Below, in pieces: positions 1 through 9,587 of a DNA stretch of 37,185 nt (positions within the stretch are counted from its first letter, which is position 1; each line of letters opens with the position of its first letter). The translations under genes were made by a program, and so were the position numbers. The notes below the pieces were generated by a model, which saw only the letters and a program-made list of their open reading frames with translations, was not told the DNA's origin and ran no database searches. Location: assembly GCA_008330645.1 (NCBI GenBank), contig VLTN01000109.1:1-37185 (forward strand). Reading direction: 5' to 3'. Source of the stretch: Cafeteria roenbergensis (Eukaryota > Sar > Bigyra > Bicosoecida > Cafeteriaceae).

Positions 1-626
1 CCTGGGCCGCGCCACGGGCTCCGTGCGCACGCGGGCCGGCGCGGCGCAGGGGATCGTGGTCCGCCCAGGCCGCCGGCCGGCACGACGCTGTGGTGCGACG
101 GCCGGGCGGCGCCGGGGTCCGGAGTCGGAGTCCGGAGTCGAACCCGAACGGTTTTGTGCGGCAACGCGTCGTCTGGGAGATTCGACAAGGCGACCTTCCC
201 GCACCCTACTTCGCAACAGCTCAACGCCGCACGGCCCGGGCGCGGTTCGTGATCGACCACCTGTACCTGGGGTCGCCGACCAGCATTCCTCCGTCCGCGC
301 CCCCTCGGCTTCCACCTCCGAGACCATGCCCGACGACCGGTCCAGCAATCGTGCTGGCAACGTCTCCGGACCCGGGGTATCGCCGGTCGAGCTTGCCCGT
401 GGAGGCTGGCACGTACGTGGGTGTTTCGCTGGTCAGCCCGCTTGCGGGAGGCCCTCGCTTGGGCACAAGCCAGATGGACCTCCGACGTCGCCTTGCATCA
501 TCAGGCGCTCAAAACCGCTGTCAGCTGCCTCGAGCAGCCATTCCTCAGCCTGCGGCTGTCAGTGAACTTCAACCTTGTCGATTGTTGCAGAGCATTCGCA
601 GCTGCTGCTGCCTCCGAGCGTTAATC
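1..626. other. Unassigned GC-rich region upstream of gene A
   Basis: Several long open frames cross this stretch on both strands, as expected by chance in DNA with so few A/T-rich stop codons. None gives a peptide with a recognisable domain, signal sequence or repeat. A short direct repeat (ccggagtcgg-type) lies near 112-140, and gtacgtggg near 414 could be a splice donor. The region could hold an upstream exon, a promoter or more of the frame-disrupted beta-helix part of gene A. I see nothing that decides between these. Confidence 0.4.
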
Positions 627-3600
627 ATGTCCAGCGGGGCGGCAATGGACGTTCGCGGCGAGCTGTCGGGCGTGCGGCACCTCACGCTGGATTGCGGGCG
701 CCGCCGTGTCGCTGGGCGGGTCGGCGGCGTTCGGGTCCAGGACGCGTCCACCTCGGGCGTGGACGGCGAGTGGCCCGCGTGTGGCGTGCGCCGCCGGCGT
801 GGCGTCGTGCTCGTCGGCGGGCGGGGCGAGGCGGCGCAGGCCGGTACGGCCTTCGAGTCGCTCGCTCCTCGGCGACGCGTCCCTCACGCTCGACGCGGGC
901 GTGCGGTCGGTGGGCGCGGCCGCAGGTTGGACGTGCTGGCCACCGTCCGCAGAAGTGACGGCCGCTGGGTCCGCGCACGACGCAGCTGCGGCTGGTCGCG
1001 CGCGACGGAACTGCGCCTGGCGCCCGCGCCGCCATCCGCGCCGACGGCAATCGGGTTCGCCGGCGGGAGCGGGACGCGAGCCTGCTTCGAGGGCGACGAC
1101 GCCGGCGAGGGCGGGATGCACGGCGGCGGGCCGGCGGGACAGACCTGCGGCGACTACGAGTGGCCCGTGCTGGCCGGCGCGGGCGGGTCGGGCGGGGCGT
1201 CGGGCGGGTCGGCGGGGGGTCGTTGCTCATCCAGTGCAACTTCACCGCGTCCAGCTCCGTCGACCTCGCCGGCCTCGTGACCGTGGACGGCGCTCCCGGT
1301 CGTGCAGCGCGGTTGCGGGTGAAGTCGCCGGCGGAGGCGGAGCTGCTGGCTCGCTGCTTGTGGTCGCGTCACGCCTGTCGGGGACTGGTGTCATTTTGCT
1401 TCAGGTGGGGATGCGGTGCCTGCTGGCTCCGGCTGGGCCCAGCAACGGCGGTTCCGGTGGGCGGATCTCGTTTTTGGGTGGCACCTCGACGTTTGAAGAA
1501 CATTGAGCTGCTTTCGCGCCTCGAGATTCTCGGTCACGCCACCATCAGCGTCAAGCCTGGGGGGCACTCCCCCGATTCAGAATTGTCTCTCCTCCAAGTT
1601 GAGCAGGTTTCCGGGGACGGCAGCGGCAGCCTTCGTCTGCAGGCCGGCACTTCGGTCGTCGTAACCGGGGGCGCCGCGTCGTGGAGCTCCTCCAACACGG
1701 AGACGCATGCGATTGTGCGGGACTCTGCAGAGGTCGCTACGTATTCCGTTCAGCGCGTGGTGACAACCCAGGCCGAGCTCAAGGGGTTGCGCATTGCTGT
1801 GGACGTCGGCGCCCAGGTCGTCCTGCCTCCGAGCATCGCCGTTTGCAACGCCACCGTGGAGGCGGCCGGGAGCGTGATTGGGCCGCGAACCATCAAGCAC
1901 TGTGACGCTGACGGGGACGACGTGGGCCCACTGCCCGTGACGGGGTGTACCAACAGCTCCGCTGAGAACTTCAACCCTGCCGCCACGGTGTCCAACAGCT
2001 CGATGTGCGCGTTCGACCGCATCCCGGGCTGCACAAACCAGCTCGCACTGAACTTCAGCCCCTTGGCAGAAGTGAATGATGGCTCGTGTACATTCAGCGA
2101 CTCGTTCGCTAGCGGCTGCGCGTACGACGCGGCGCTGAACTTCCTGCCCGGCTCGCTCGACGACGGCTCCTGCAAGTTCCCAGACTACATCGGACTGGAG
2201 CAGCGGTTCAACCGGCTCAACTCATCCTGCGCAGACGAGCGGACAACGCTGCTGCTGCAAAATCAGATGCTGCTCCAGCTGCTGGAGGGGGCAGGGAGCG
2301 GCAATGCGAGCTGCGGGTCTGTGGCCAGTGCTGACCTGCTCGCTCAGTTCAAGGCGCTTGACGACGCCCTGCAGGCGATGCGCGCTGACCGGGACGAAGC
2401 GCTGGATGCCTCCATGCTGCTCGACTTCCAACTCAGAGACGCCAGGCGCGACCTTGCCCTGGCAATTCAGCTGGCTGCTATCCGCGCCACCCGCATCGTG
2501 GGCTTGGAGTCGAGGACGATCGAGCTGGAGACGGCTTTGGGCGACGCTCGCTCTCAAGTCAGCTCGCTGACGCTAGAGTTGGCGGCGGAACAAGCGCAAG
2601 GTGCTCAGGCGGAACAGCGAGCAGCCGACCTGGCGCTTGAGGTGGAGAGCCTTCGGGGAAGCATTGCCATGCTGAACGCCTCTCTCGCGACGCTCAGCGC
2701 TGAACAGCTTCAGTCCAGCTTGTTGGCCCAACGGCGACTTGCCATGGTTGAAGAGCTCCAAGCTCAGCTGGCTGGACTTGAGCTGGAGGCGCAGCTGCTC
2801 AGGACGGACAATGCAGTGCTCTCGAGCTCGTGCGGCGTGCTGGACTGGACAGACTCGGTCGACCCTTGCCCTGTGAACGGGCCGGTGGCTTGCTCTTCGC
2901 TCAGCTCGGCTGGCTCGGTGTGCAAGTCGGGGTCATCTTGCGCGAGCGGCGTCTGCAAGCGCGGAAACTGCACCCAAGCCAGCTGCGCTGACGGAATCCG
3001 GCAGGGGTCGCCCGGGGAAGATCACTTTGAGACCGACACCGACTGCGGCGGGACCTGTGGGCCGTGCGACCGCGGCTCGCGCTGTCAGAATGCCTCCGAC
3101 TGCAGCGATGGCCTGGCATGCCTCTTGGGCACCTGCCAGGCCAGCTCGCTGGATCCCAGCTCGGGCGGTGGCGCCTCGGCAGCGGTGGACGTCAATGCCA
3201 CTGGCCTCGACGACTTCAGCCACTGTGCTTCCTCCCAGCAGTGCACCTCGGGTGTGTGCCGGTCGGTGGGCGCAGCCTTCAGCACTCCGAGCGTCGACGC
3301 GCCAGGACTCTGCGCGCCTCCCAGCCTCTCTGACGGCGTGACCAACGGGGACGAGCCTTGCTCTGACCGGCTGGCGGGCGCCGGCATGTGCCAGCTTGGC
3401 GAGACTTGCCGCGTTGAGACGGATTGCGCCACGGGAGGGGCTTGCAGCGGCGGCGTGTGCCAGGCCGCCAGCTGCGACGACGGCGTGTTCAACCCCGCCG
3501 CCGAGAGCGACGTCGACTGCGGATCCGCCCCGGGGGGCGGAAACGCCTCTGTCGGCTGCCCTGGCTGCCCCGTGGGGCGCGGTGCAGCGCGGATGCCGAC

Positions 3601-6600
3601 TGCCTGTCCGGCTCGTGCTTGGGAGCGCGTGCGCGTCGCTGCCGTCGTGCTTCAACCAGGTCAGGACGGCAAAGAGACGTGCACCGACGGGGGCGGCCCC
3701 GACTGCCCGCCCTGCGCAGACTTGCTCGGCTGCGACAGCGACAGGGACTGCGGCTCCGGGGTGTGCAACCCGCTGGCTCGCGTGTGCGAGCGTCCGTCGT
3801 GCAGCGATGGCAGGCGCAAACGGCAAGGAGACGGGAGTCGACTGCGGGGGCGACTCGGGGTGCGCGCGCTGCCCAGCTGGGAGCCGGTGCTCTGCTGGCA
3901 CCGACTGCGCGTCGCGGTCGTGCTCGGGCGGCTTCTGCGCCCAGCCCACCTGCTCGGACGGCATCGCGCAGGTGGACGAGGGCGCCGGGCGGCGACTGCG
4001 GCGGGCCTCGGTGCGCGCTTTGCCAGCCGGGGGTGTCCTGCTCTGACTCGGCGCAGTGCACCGGGCTGTGCGTCAGCGGCCTTTGCGAGGCGCCAAGGTG
4101 CGACAACGGGGTGGCGGACGGACTGGAGCACGGCGTGGACTGCGGCCCGCCCGAGTCCGGCTGCCCTCTGTGCTCGCCCGGGGCGGCCTGCCGCAGCGAC
4201 TCAGCGTGTGTCGGAGCCTGCAGCGCTGGAAAGTGCGCGCCGCTGTCGCAGTCTGACCTCCTAAACCTCACCACTGCATCGGGAGACTGGGGACCGGCGT
4301 GGGGGGCAAGCGAGGGCAGGGTCTCCTTGGTGTGCCCGGCGGGCAACGGGACGTGCGGCGGCCTGTGCGGGCCCTGCGGGGAGGGGCTCGGCTGCGCTGC
4401 GCACTCCCACTGCGGCGACGGGCTGCTGTGTTCGTCAGGGGTGTGCCGGCCCACGTGCGCCGGGCGGTGCGGCTCGGGGGGGTGCGGGCTGTGCGAGGCG
4501 GGGCAAGAGTCGCCTGCTGCCAGCGCGTGTGTGTCTGGGCTGCGCGACAGCGCCAGCGGCCGGTGCATCCTCCCTGGCCACTGCGCCAACGGCGTGCTCG
4601 ACGCCGACGCGGGCGAGACTGCGACAGACTTGGGAGGGCCATGCGGGTCGCTCCGCGGCTCTGGCGCCAAGTGCCGACTTGGCTCGGAGTGCCTGAGCCG
4701 CTTCTGCCACCCGCAGCAGGGCGTCTGCAGCGTGGAGCACTGCGCCGATGCGGTGCTCTCGGGCGACGAGACCTGCGTGGACGGTGGCGGGTCGTGCGCT
4801 GCTGGCTGCGGCCCGCTCGCCGCGTGCCAAGTGCACGAAGACTGCTCCGCCGCGGACTCGAGATGCGTGGACGGTGCCTGCTCACTGCCGCGCAACTGCA
4901 GCAACGGCCGGCAGGACGCCGGCGAGGTGGCTGTGGACGTCGGCCCCGCCTGCGGGCTGACAGCCACGGGGGCGCCTGCCAGGTGGACTCGCAGTGCTCG
5001 TCGGGGAGTTGCCGCCTGCCGTTCTCGGGCGCCGCGCTGGGAACGTGCGGAACGGGCAGCTGCTACGACGGCGTGTGGCAGCGCGACCGCGAGGCCGACT
5101 TGGACTGCGGCAGCGCATGCGGCAGGCAGCGGCTGTGCCCCGCGTATGCCCGATGCGAGGAGGCCGCGGACTGCGCCTCTGGAAGGTGTGGCGGTGGGGT
5201 TTGCCAGCTTGCCGCCGAGTGCGCCCCTGGAGACTGCGGCGGAAAGTGCGCGCCCTGCCCCCTGGAGCGGGCTTGCGCTGTGGCCAGCGACTGTCTGAGC
5301 GGACGCTGTGCGTTCGGCGTGTGCGCGCGCCAGGACATCGGCTCAGGGACCGCCAGGATCAGCGCCTCGGCCTCGGCACTGAGCAGCAACGGCGTTAGCA
5401 CGGGCTCTAACTCCGCCGCGGCGCCCGCAGTTCAGCTTCTTGGTGGACGAGTCGGCGGTGCTGCAGGCCGGGGCGCCGTTCGTGTCGAGCGTGTCGCCCG
5501 CTTCGGGAGCGTCGGGAGTTGGGTCCAGCGTGCGCCTCTCGGGAGGCAACTTTGCCTCGTCGCCGTCGGCCAGCTTCCGCGTCGTGGTTGCGGACGCCGC
5601 CTCACGCGTGCGGCTGGCGGGGTCGATGGCGGCAGCCTGCTCGCCTCCGGCGGACTCGTTCATCGACTGCGGCGTGCCATCCCACCCTCGCGGCTCGGTC
5701 GTGCTCGTGCTGGAGTACTCGGTCTCTGGCAGCAGCGCTGGCCCTTGGGAGCGCGCCCAGGCGTACTTCGCCAGCACAGGGGCGTTCCGCATCACCGGGC
5801 GCTCCGGCTTCGCCACCGGCATCAAGCTGCTGCAGGCGCCGGCGTCCCTTGTGCGGGGCGAGCTGCTGCAGCCTGCGCCTCGCGCGGTGCTGGTGGACGA
5901 CTTCGGGCAGGCTGTCGAGAGCGACTCTTCCACCATTGTTCGCATCGCCGCCTTCTCGGGCGAGCGGGGCTCCGAAGTGGCCACCCTCCAGCCCGTGGCC
6001 GGGCCGCCAGCCTCCGGCTCGGCCATGCCCTCCCTGTCCGTCGCAGCGCGGAGCGGCGTCGTCCAGTTCGATGGCCTCGGAGTTGCCGCAACGAGCCTGG
6101 CAGTCGGCAGGCAGCTGCGCCTCGTGCTCTCGGCGGAGACGGGCGACGAGCGCTCGGTGCTGGGCACGTCGACGGACTTCGTTCGGGGCTACGCAGGCAC
6201 GGCTGGTCTTGGCGGGCGATCGAGCTTGAGCGGCTGCGGCGTCGTGGACGCCCGAGGCCTCTGCTGCGAGCCGCCGCTGTGGCTGGACTCGTGCGGCATC
6301 TGCTCGTCGGCAGCGGCGGCGAGTGCCAAGTCCTGCGGGATCCGCATCGAGCTGCCGGTCCGCGTCAGGGCGACCGGCACAGGCGCAGCGGGTCTGCCCT
6401 CTGAATCCGTCCTTGCTCAGCTTCGGGCAGGGGTTGGGGCTGTGGCAGGCTTTGCCGAGGCTGCGACCGCCAGAGCCGTGGTGATGCCGCCGCTGTCGTC
6501 TGGGGGCGCGGCGCTCGTGGGCAGCAGCGGTGCCTCTGGCTTCAGCGCCGACGGACCCTTCGTCACTGGCGCGCGCATGGTGGCAAGCGCGGTTGTTCCG

Positions 6601-9066
6601 CCTCCGAGCGGGGGATGGCCCCCGAGCGGCCCGGGCAGCCGCACGAGCGTGGAGGCCCGCCTGCGGTCCGCAACGCAGGACTCAGCAGACCCTCTGCTGG
6701 GCGCCGCCTCCGGCCCTGTCAGCTCCCAAGGCGGGGCCTTGGAGATGGATAGCGCCCGGGGGTCGGTGGTGTTGGAAGGCACGATCGTCTGCGCAGCCCC
6801 GTGCCCGCCTCCCGGGGACTGGGCGGCGGGCTCGGACTGCCCGCTCTGCGCGCCAGACCCGGAAGGCGTCACCTCGAACGCCTCGTTGCTGCAGGCGGCT
6901 TGGGTCGAGGCCGTGGAGCCAGAGGCGATGGAATCGGGCAAGGGCGTTTGCAACGCCTCCGTGGATGCCGCGGCGCTCCCCGTCGCAGTCTTCGGCGACG
7001 AGAGCGCGACCGAGAGCGCTCTGGCGGCGGCGCACACCGTGGTGCTCCTGTCGACAGTCGGGCTTGCCCTGCTGCAGGGAGTGATCGACTCCTCCCGCGC
7101 GGTCTGGGGGGCGCCTCCCCTCCACTCTGGCCCTGGCTCGGCCATCGCGTCGGCGCTGCCGTCGCTCGCTGTGGTGGGCATGGGCGTGCTGGACGTTGCG
7201 GACCACGGGCAGTTCGCGGTGATGCTCTCCCAGCTGCACCTGACTGCCCCGCCAGTGCTGCGGCGCAGCGGCGAGCTGCTCGTGTCGTCCACGGGGCTGA
7301 TTCCTGGAGTCTGGGGTGTGCTGCGTCCGTCGCCTCCCTCGGACATGGTGTGGGGACCGCCGAACGCGTCGTCGTACAGCAACGCATCGGTGGCGCAGTC
7401 GGAATCGGGACTTCCCGGCGGAGGCGAGGCTGCTTGGTGGCTGGCCTTCCCGGAGGACCCTGTCGGCGACTCGAGCGTCCCATCGTCGGTGCGGGCGCTG
7501 GCCTCCCCGCTGGGTGCCCGCCCGGAGGACTTGCTCGAGCTGGGCGCAGTGTCGCTTGCTGCCACGGAAGCGGCTTTTGCGCTGGCCTTCGGATTCCTCA
7601 TCGTGACTTCCTGCTTCCTCACAAGGCCGGACAGCCGCGCGGGCTCCGGCGCGGGCAAGCCCATTCCCTCGTCTGAGTTCTCCGTGGTCACTCCTTTGCG
7701 GGCTGGCTCCGTGAAGGCCAAGGCTGGCGGCAAGCGCGGGTCGCTGGTGCCGACCAAGCCGGCCGGAGCGGAGGAGCCCAAGCCCGCCGAGCCTCGGAGC
7801 ACCGCGTCGCGGCGTCCACGCATCCACGGGCCGACCGCGCTGGCCAACAGGCTGGCTGTCGCGATGGCGGCTGTGGCCAGCATCTACTTTTCGTCGCTGA
7901 CGCTCGCCGGAATGTTTGAAGTCTCGCGCGTTCCAGGCGGGCCGAACGACGCCGCTGACCACCGCCTCGCCGGGTGGCTGCTGCTCTTCGGGTTTTCGCT
8001 GGGCTTCGTTGCGCTGCAGGCGCACAGCGTGCTGCGGCAGCGGCCGTTCGCCTGGTTGGCGCCCCTGTGCGGCTGCTGCCGGCAGCTGGGGAGCGCCCCC
8101 GGCGGCGGGCCGGTCCACGTGGGCTCGCCGCCGTACTTGGTTCACGCCCACCAGGGCCGCGGGGCGCGCGTCTTTGACGCCACTGGGCGCTCCGACCACG
8201 AGCGCGCAGCGGGCCGGTGGTGGCTCCTGGCGGCGCTCGGCGACCGCTTCGCCACTTCGATGCTCCTCGTGGCCCTGGACTCGCGGCCCGGAGCGCAGGT
8301 CGGGGCCATGCTGGCCAAGCAGGTGCTGGTCCTGACGCTGCTCCTGGCCACCACGCCCGCGTCCTCGGGCGCTGCGCACGCCGTCAAGACGGTCGTGGTG
8401 GTAGGGCGCGCCGTGGTCCTGGCCATGGCGCTGGCCTTCGTGCCTCCGTACGGACTGCCCGACCTGGAGGCCATGCGGCTGGTGGGCATCCTGATGGTGG
8501 CCGTCCAGCTGGCGCTGGCGTTGCTCGTGTTCGCGCTGGTGGCGGTGCGCTTCCCCTTGCTGGCTCGCTTCGCCGCGGCGACGCTGCCCTGTGCTTCTGC
8601 CAAGCGCAAGCACGCGCATGACGTGGTTTCTGGAGCCGCCTCTGGCGGGCCAAGCAGTCTCGCGCTCCCTGGCGGCCGGCACGCTGCTCGGGCACATGGC
8701 AACCAGTTGACTTTGCTGGCTGAAGATGCGGGCTCCGGAGTGAGCACAACCGCCCGAAACCCGATGTGGACCCAGAAGGCTGGGTTCAGAGCGCTCGGCC
8801 GCAGCGCGCAGGGCGTAGAGGCCGAGAGCAAGGCGAGCTGCACCGACGGCAGGGCGGCTGAGGCTCCGGCAGCCGCCAAGCCTGGGCCGCAAGAGCTAGC
8901 GATGCTGGAGGGGATGGCCAGGGCATCGAACGCCTCCGCCGCCAAGCTGCTAGCCAAGGGTGCAGCCGATGCCGCGCGGCGCGCACGCGGCCAGGCGCAT
9001 CGCCGGTCCACCCCGACGCGCGCTGCGCCGCCCTCCAGCAATGCCAAGGACGGCGGGAAGGATTGA
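627..9066 (+). CDS. Gene A: giant modular cell-surface protein with cysteine-rich repeats, IPT/TIG domain and 7-TM C-terminus; 5' half frame-disrupted
   Basis: One protein appears to run through successive frames on the plus strand. In order I see: a Gly-rich segment with CGDYEWPVL and GGSGGRISF motifs (about 1080-1480), typical of parallel beta-helix-like protist surface proteins; three GC...NF.P....DGSC repeats; a coiled coil; about 13 Cys-rich units; an IPT/TIG-like segment (SVSP...GSSVRLSGGNF, 5480-5600); a GVVDARGLCC...DSCGIC module (6235-6310); seven hydrophobic helices; and a disordered tail to the TGA at 9064. From about 5430 to the end the frame is clean. Upstream, the domain signature jumps frame near 1213, 1395, 1433, 1490, 3575, 3620, 3658, 3812, 3985, 4970 and 5425, always over a few bases and with no room for introns. 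The start is unresolved; ATG 627 is only a placeholder, and no signal peptide was found. The likely role is surface adhesion or sensing, by architecture only. It may be a decaying gene or an intact gene carrying sequencing indels. Confidence 0.6.
1943..2179 (+). repeat. Three GC...NF.P....DGSC repeats in gene A
   Basis: Three units of about 26 residues each start with GC, contain a [AL]-x-NF-x-P core (AENFNPA, ALNFSPL, ALNFLPG) and end with (D/S)xSxCxF (NSSMCAF, NDGSCTF, DDGSCKF). This matches the acidic, calcium-binding-like GCxDxxAxNYxPxAxxDDGSC repeat common in secreted bacterial and protist proteins. The repeats lie directly before the coiled coil. Two cysteines per unit suggest an oxidised, extracytosolic setting. 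Confidence 0.8.
2191..2830 (+). other. Coiled-coil segment of gene A
   Basis: About 210 residues are rich in Leu, Ala, Glu, Gln and Arg and nearly free of Pro, with leucines at heptad-like spacing (for example ERTTLLLQNQMLLQLLEG and SLTLELAAEQAQGAQAEQR). Two short Cys/Gly breaks occur near 2305-2330 and at the end (SSSCGVLDW). It separates the DGSC repeats from the Cys-rich array and could be a stalk or a multimerisation segment. Confidence 0.7.
2830..5340 (+). repeat. About 13 cysteine-rich repeat units in gene A
   Basis: The unit consensus is roughly CxDGxxNGxExxVDCGGxxCxxC followed by GxxCxxxxDCxSGxCxxGxC, with six to eight cysteines per unit. Examples are TDTDCGGTCGPC, NGKETGVDCGGDSGC, EHGVDCGPPESGCPLC and EEAADCASGRCGGGVC. 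I count about 13 units by following the cysteines across frames. The consensus is what shows the frame changes: where cysteines stop in one frame they resume at the expected spacing in another. Such arrays are extracellular and disulfide-bonded. No enzymatic motif is visible. Confidence 0.75.
7532..8572 (+). other. Predicted seven-transmembrane C-terminal module of gene A
   Basis: Seven hydrophobic segments of 20-30 residues are readable by eye, near 7532-7622 (AFALAFGFLIVTSCFL), 7846-7920, 7966-8033 (GWLLLFGFSLGFVAL), 8215-8280, 8305-8364 (KQVLVLTLLLATT), 8380-8450 (TVVVVGRAVVLAMALAF) and 8474-8572. A basic Lys/Arg/Pro-rich loop of about 75 residues separates the first two. A Ser/Ala/Lys-rich tail of about 165 residues follows and would be cytosolic if the N-terminus is outside. 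A large ectodomain plus seven helices resembles adhesion-type receptors in layout, but I recognise no GPCR motif. The count needs a topology predictor. Confidence 0.55.
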
Positions 9067-9587
9067 GCCAAAGGCTTCTTCGCCTGGCTCAAGGGCGATG
9101 CGCATCTCCTTGACGGGGCGGACGTGCCAGCAGACCTCGGCGGCAGCGGCCGGAGCACGCCACGTCAGCCGCTGCCTGTTCCAGCCGCCACCTGTGCCAG
9201 TCTGGGCACCATCGCCGAAGGTGCGCCATTCGTTTATCATAGACAGGGGCACATGCTGCCTCTTTTCTGGTCCCACGCGCTCAACACCTGGCCGAAGCGG
9301 TTCATATGTTCATCTTGTGGGCAAGCAAGCCGTCACACAGAACGCTTGCCGCTCGCCTTGCGGGTTCGATTTTGCTTTGCGTGACGCGCTGGTGGCCTTT
9401 TGCGTGGCGTGTGCCCCGACGACCGCTGCGATGCAATTGCTGAAACGCATGCGAAGGCCTTGCCTCACACACCGGCCTAAGCGCGCGAAACAAGCAACTC
9501 CAACACCAGGCATGCGAATGGCAGACGTGATGCAGCGTTTCCGGATGTGACGCCGCCGTCCTCAACGATTTTCCCTCCCCGAGCAGT
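9067..9587. other. Intergenic region between convergent genes
   Basis: This holds the 3' flanks of gene A (+) and of the GYSRL-repeat gene (-). Open frames here give no recognisable domain. A ggttcgatt at about 9362-9370 resembles a tRNA T-loop but has no pairing stem. I see nothing else. Confidence 0.5.

Noticed and set aside
3489-4967. Long minus-strand frame opposite the gene A Cys-rich array
   Set aside because: Pro/Ser/Arg-rich shadow of cysteine and glycine codons; no domain and no matching splice or promoter signals.
1200-5440. Programmed ribosomal frameshifting in gene A
   Set aside because: Too many sites with mixed direction and no shared slippery heptamer or downstream structure; homopolymer indels or decay explain them better.
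9350-9385. ggttcgatt resembling a tRNA T-loop / B-box
   Set aside because: Flanking bases do not form a five-pair T stem, and no matching D-arm, anticodon arm or acceptor stem lies upstream on this strand.
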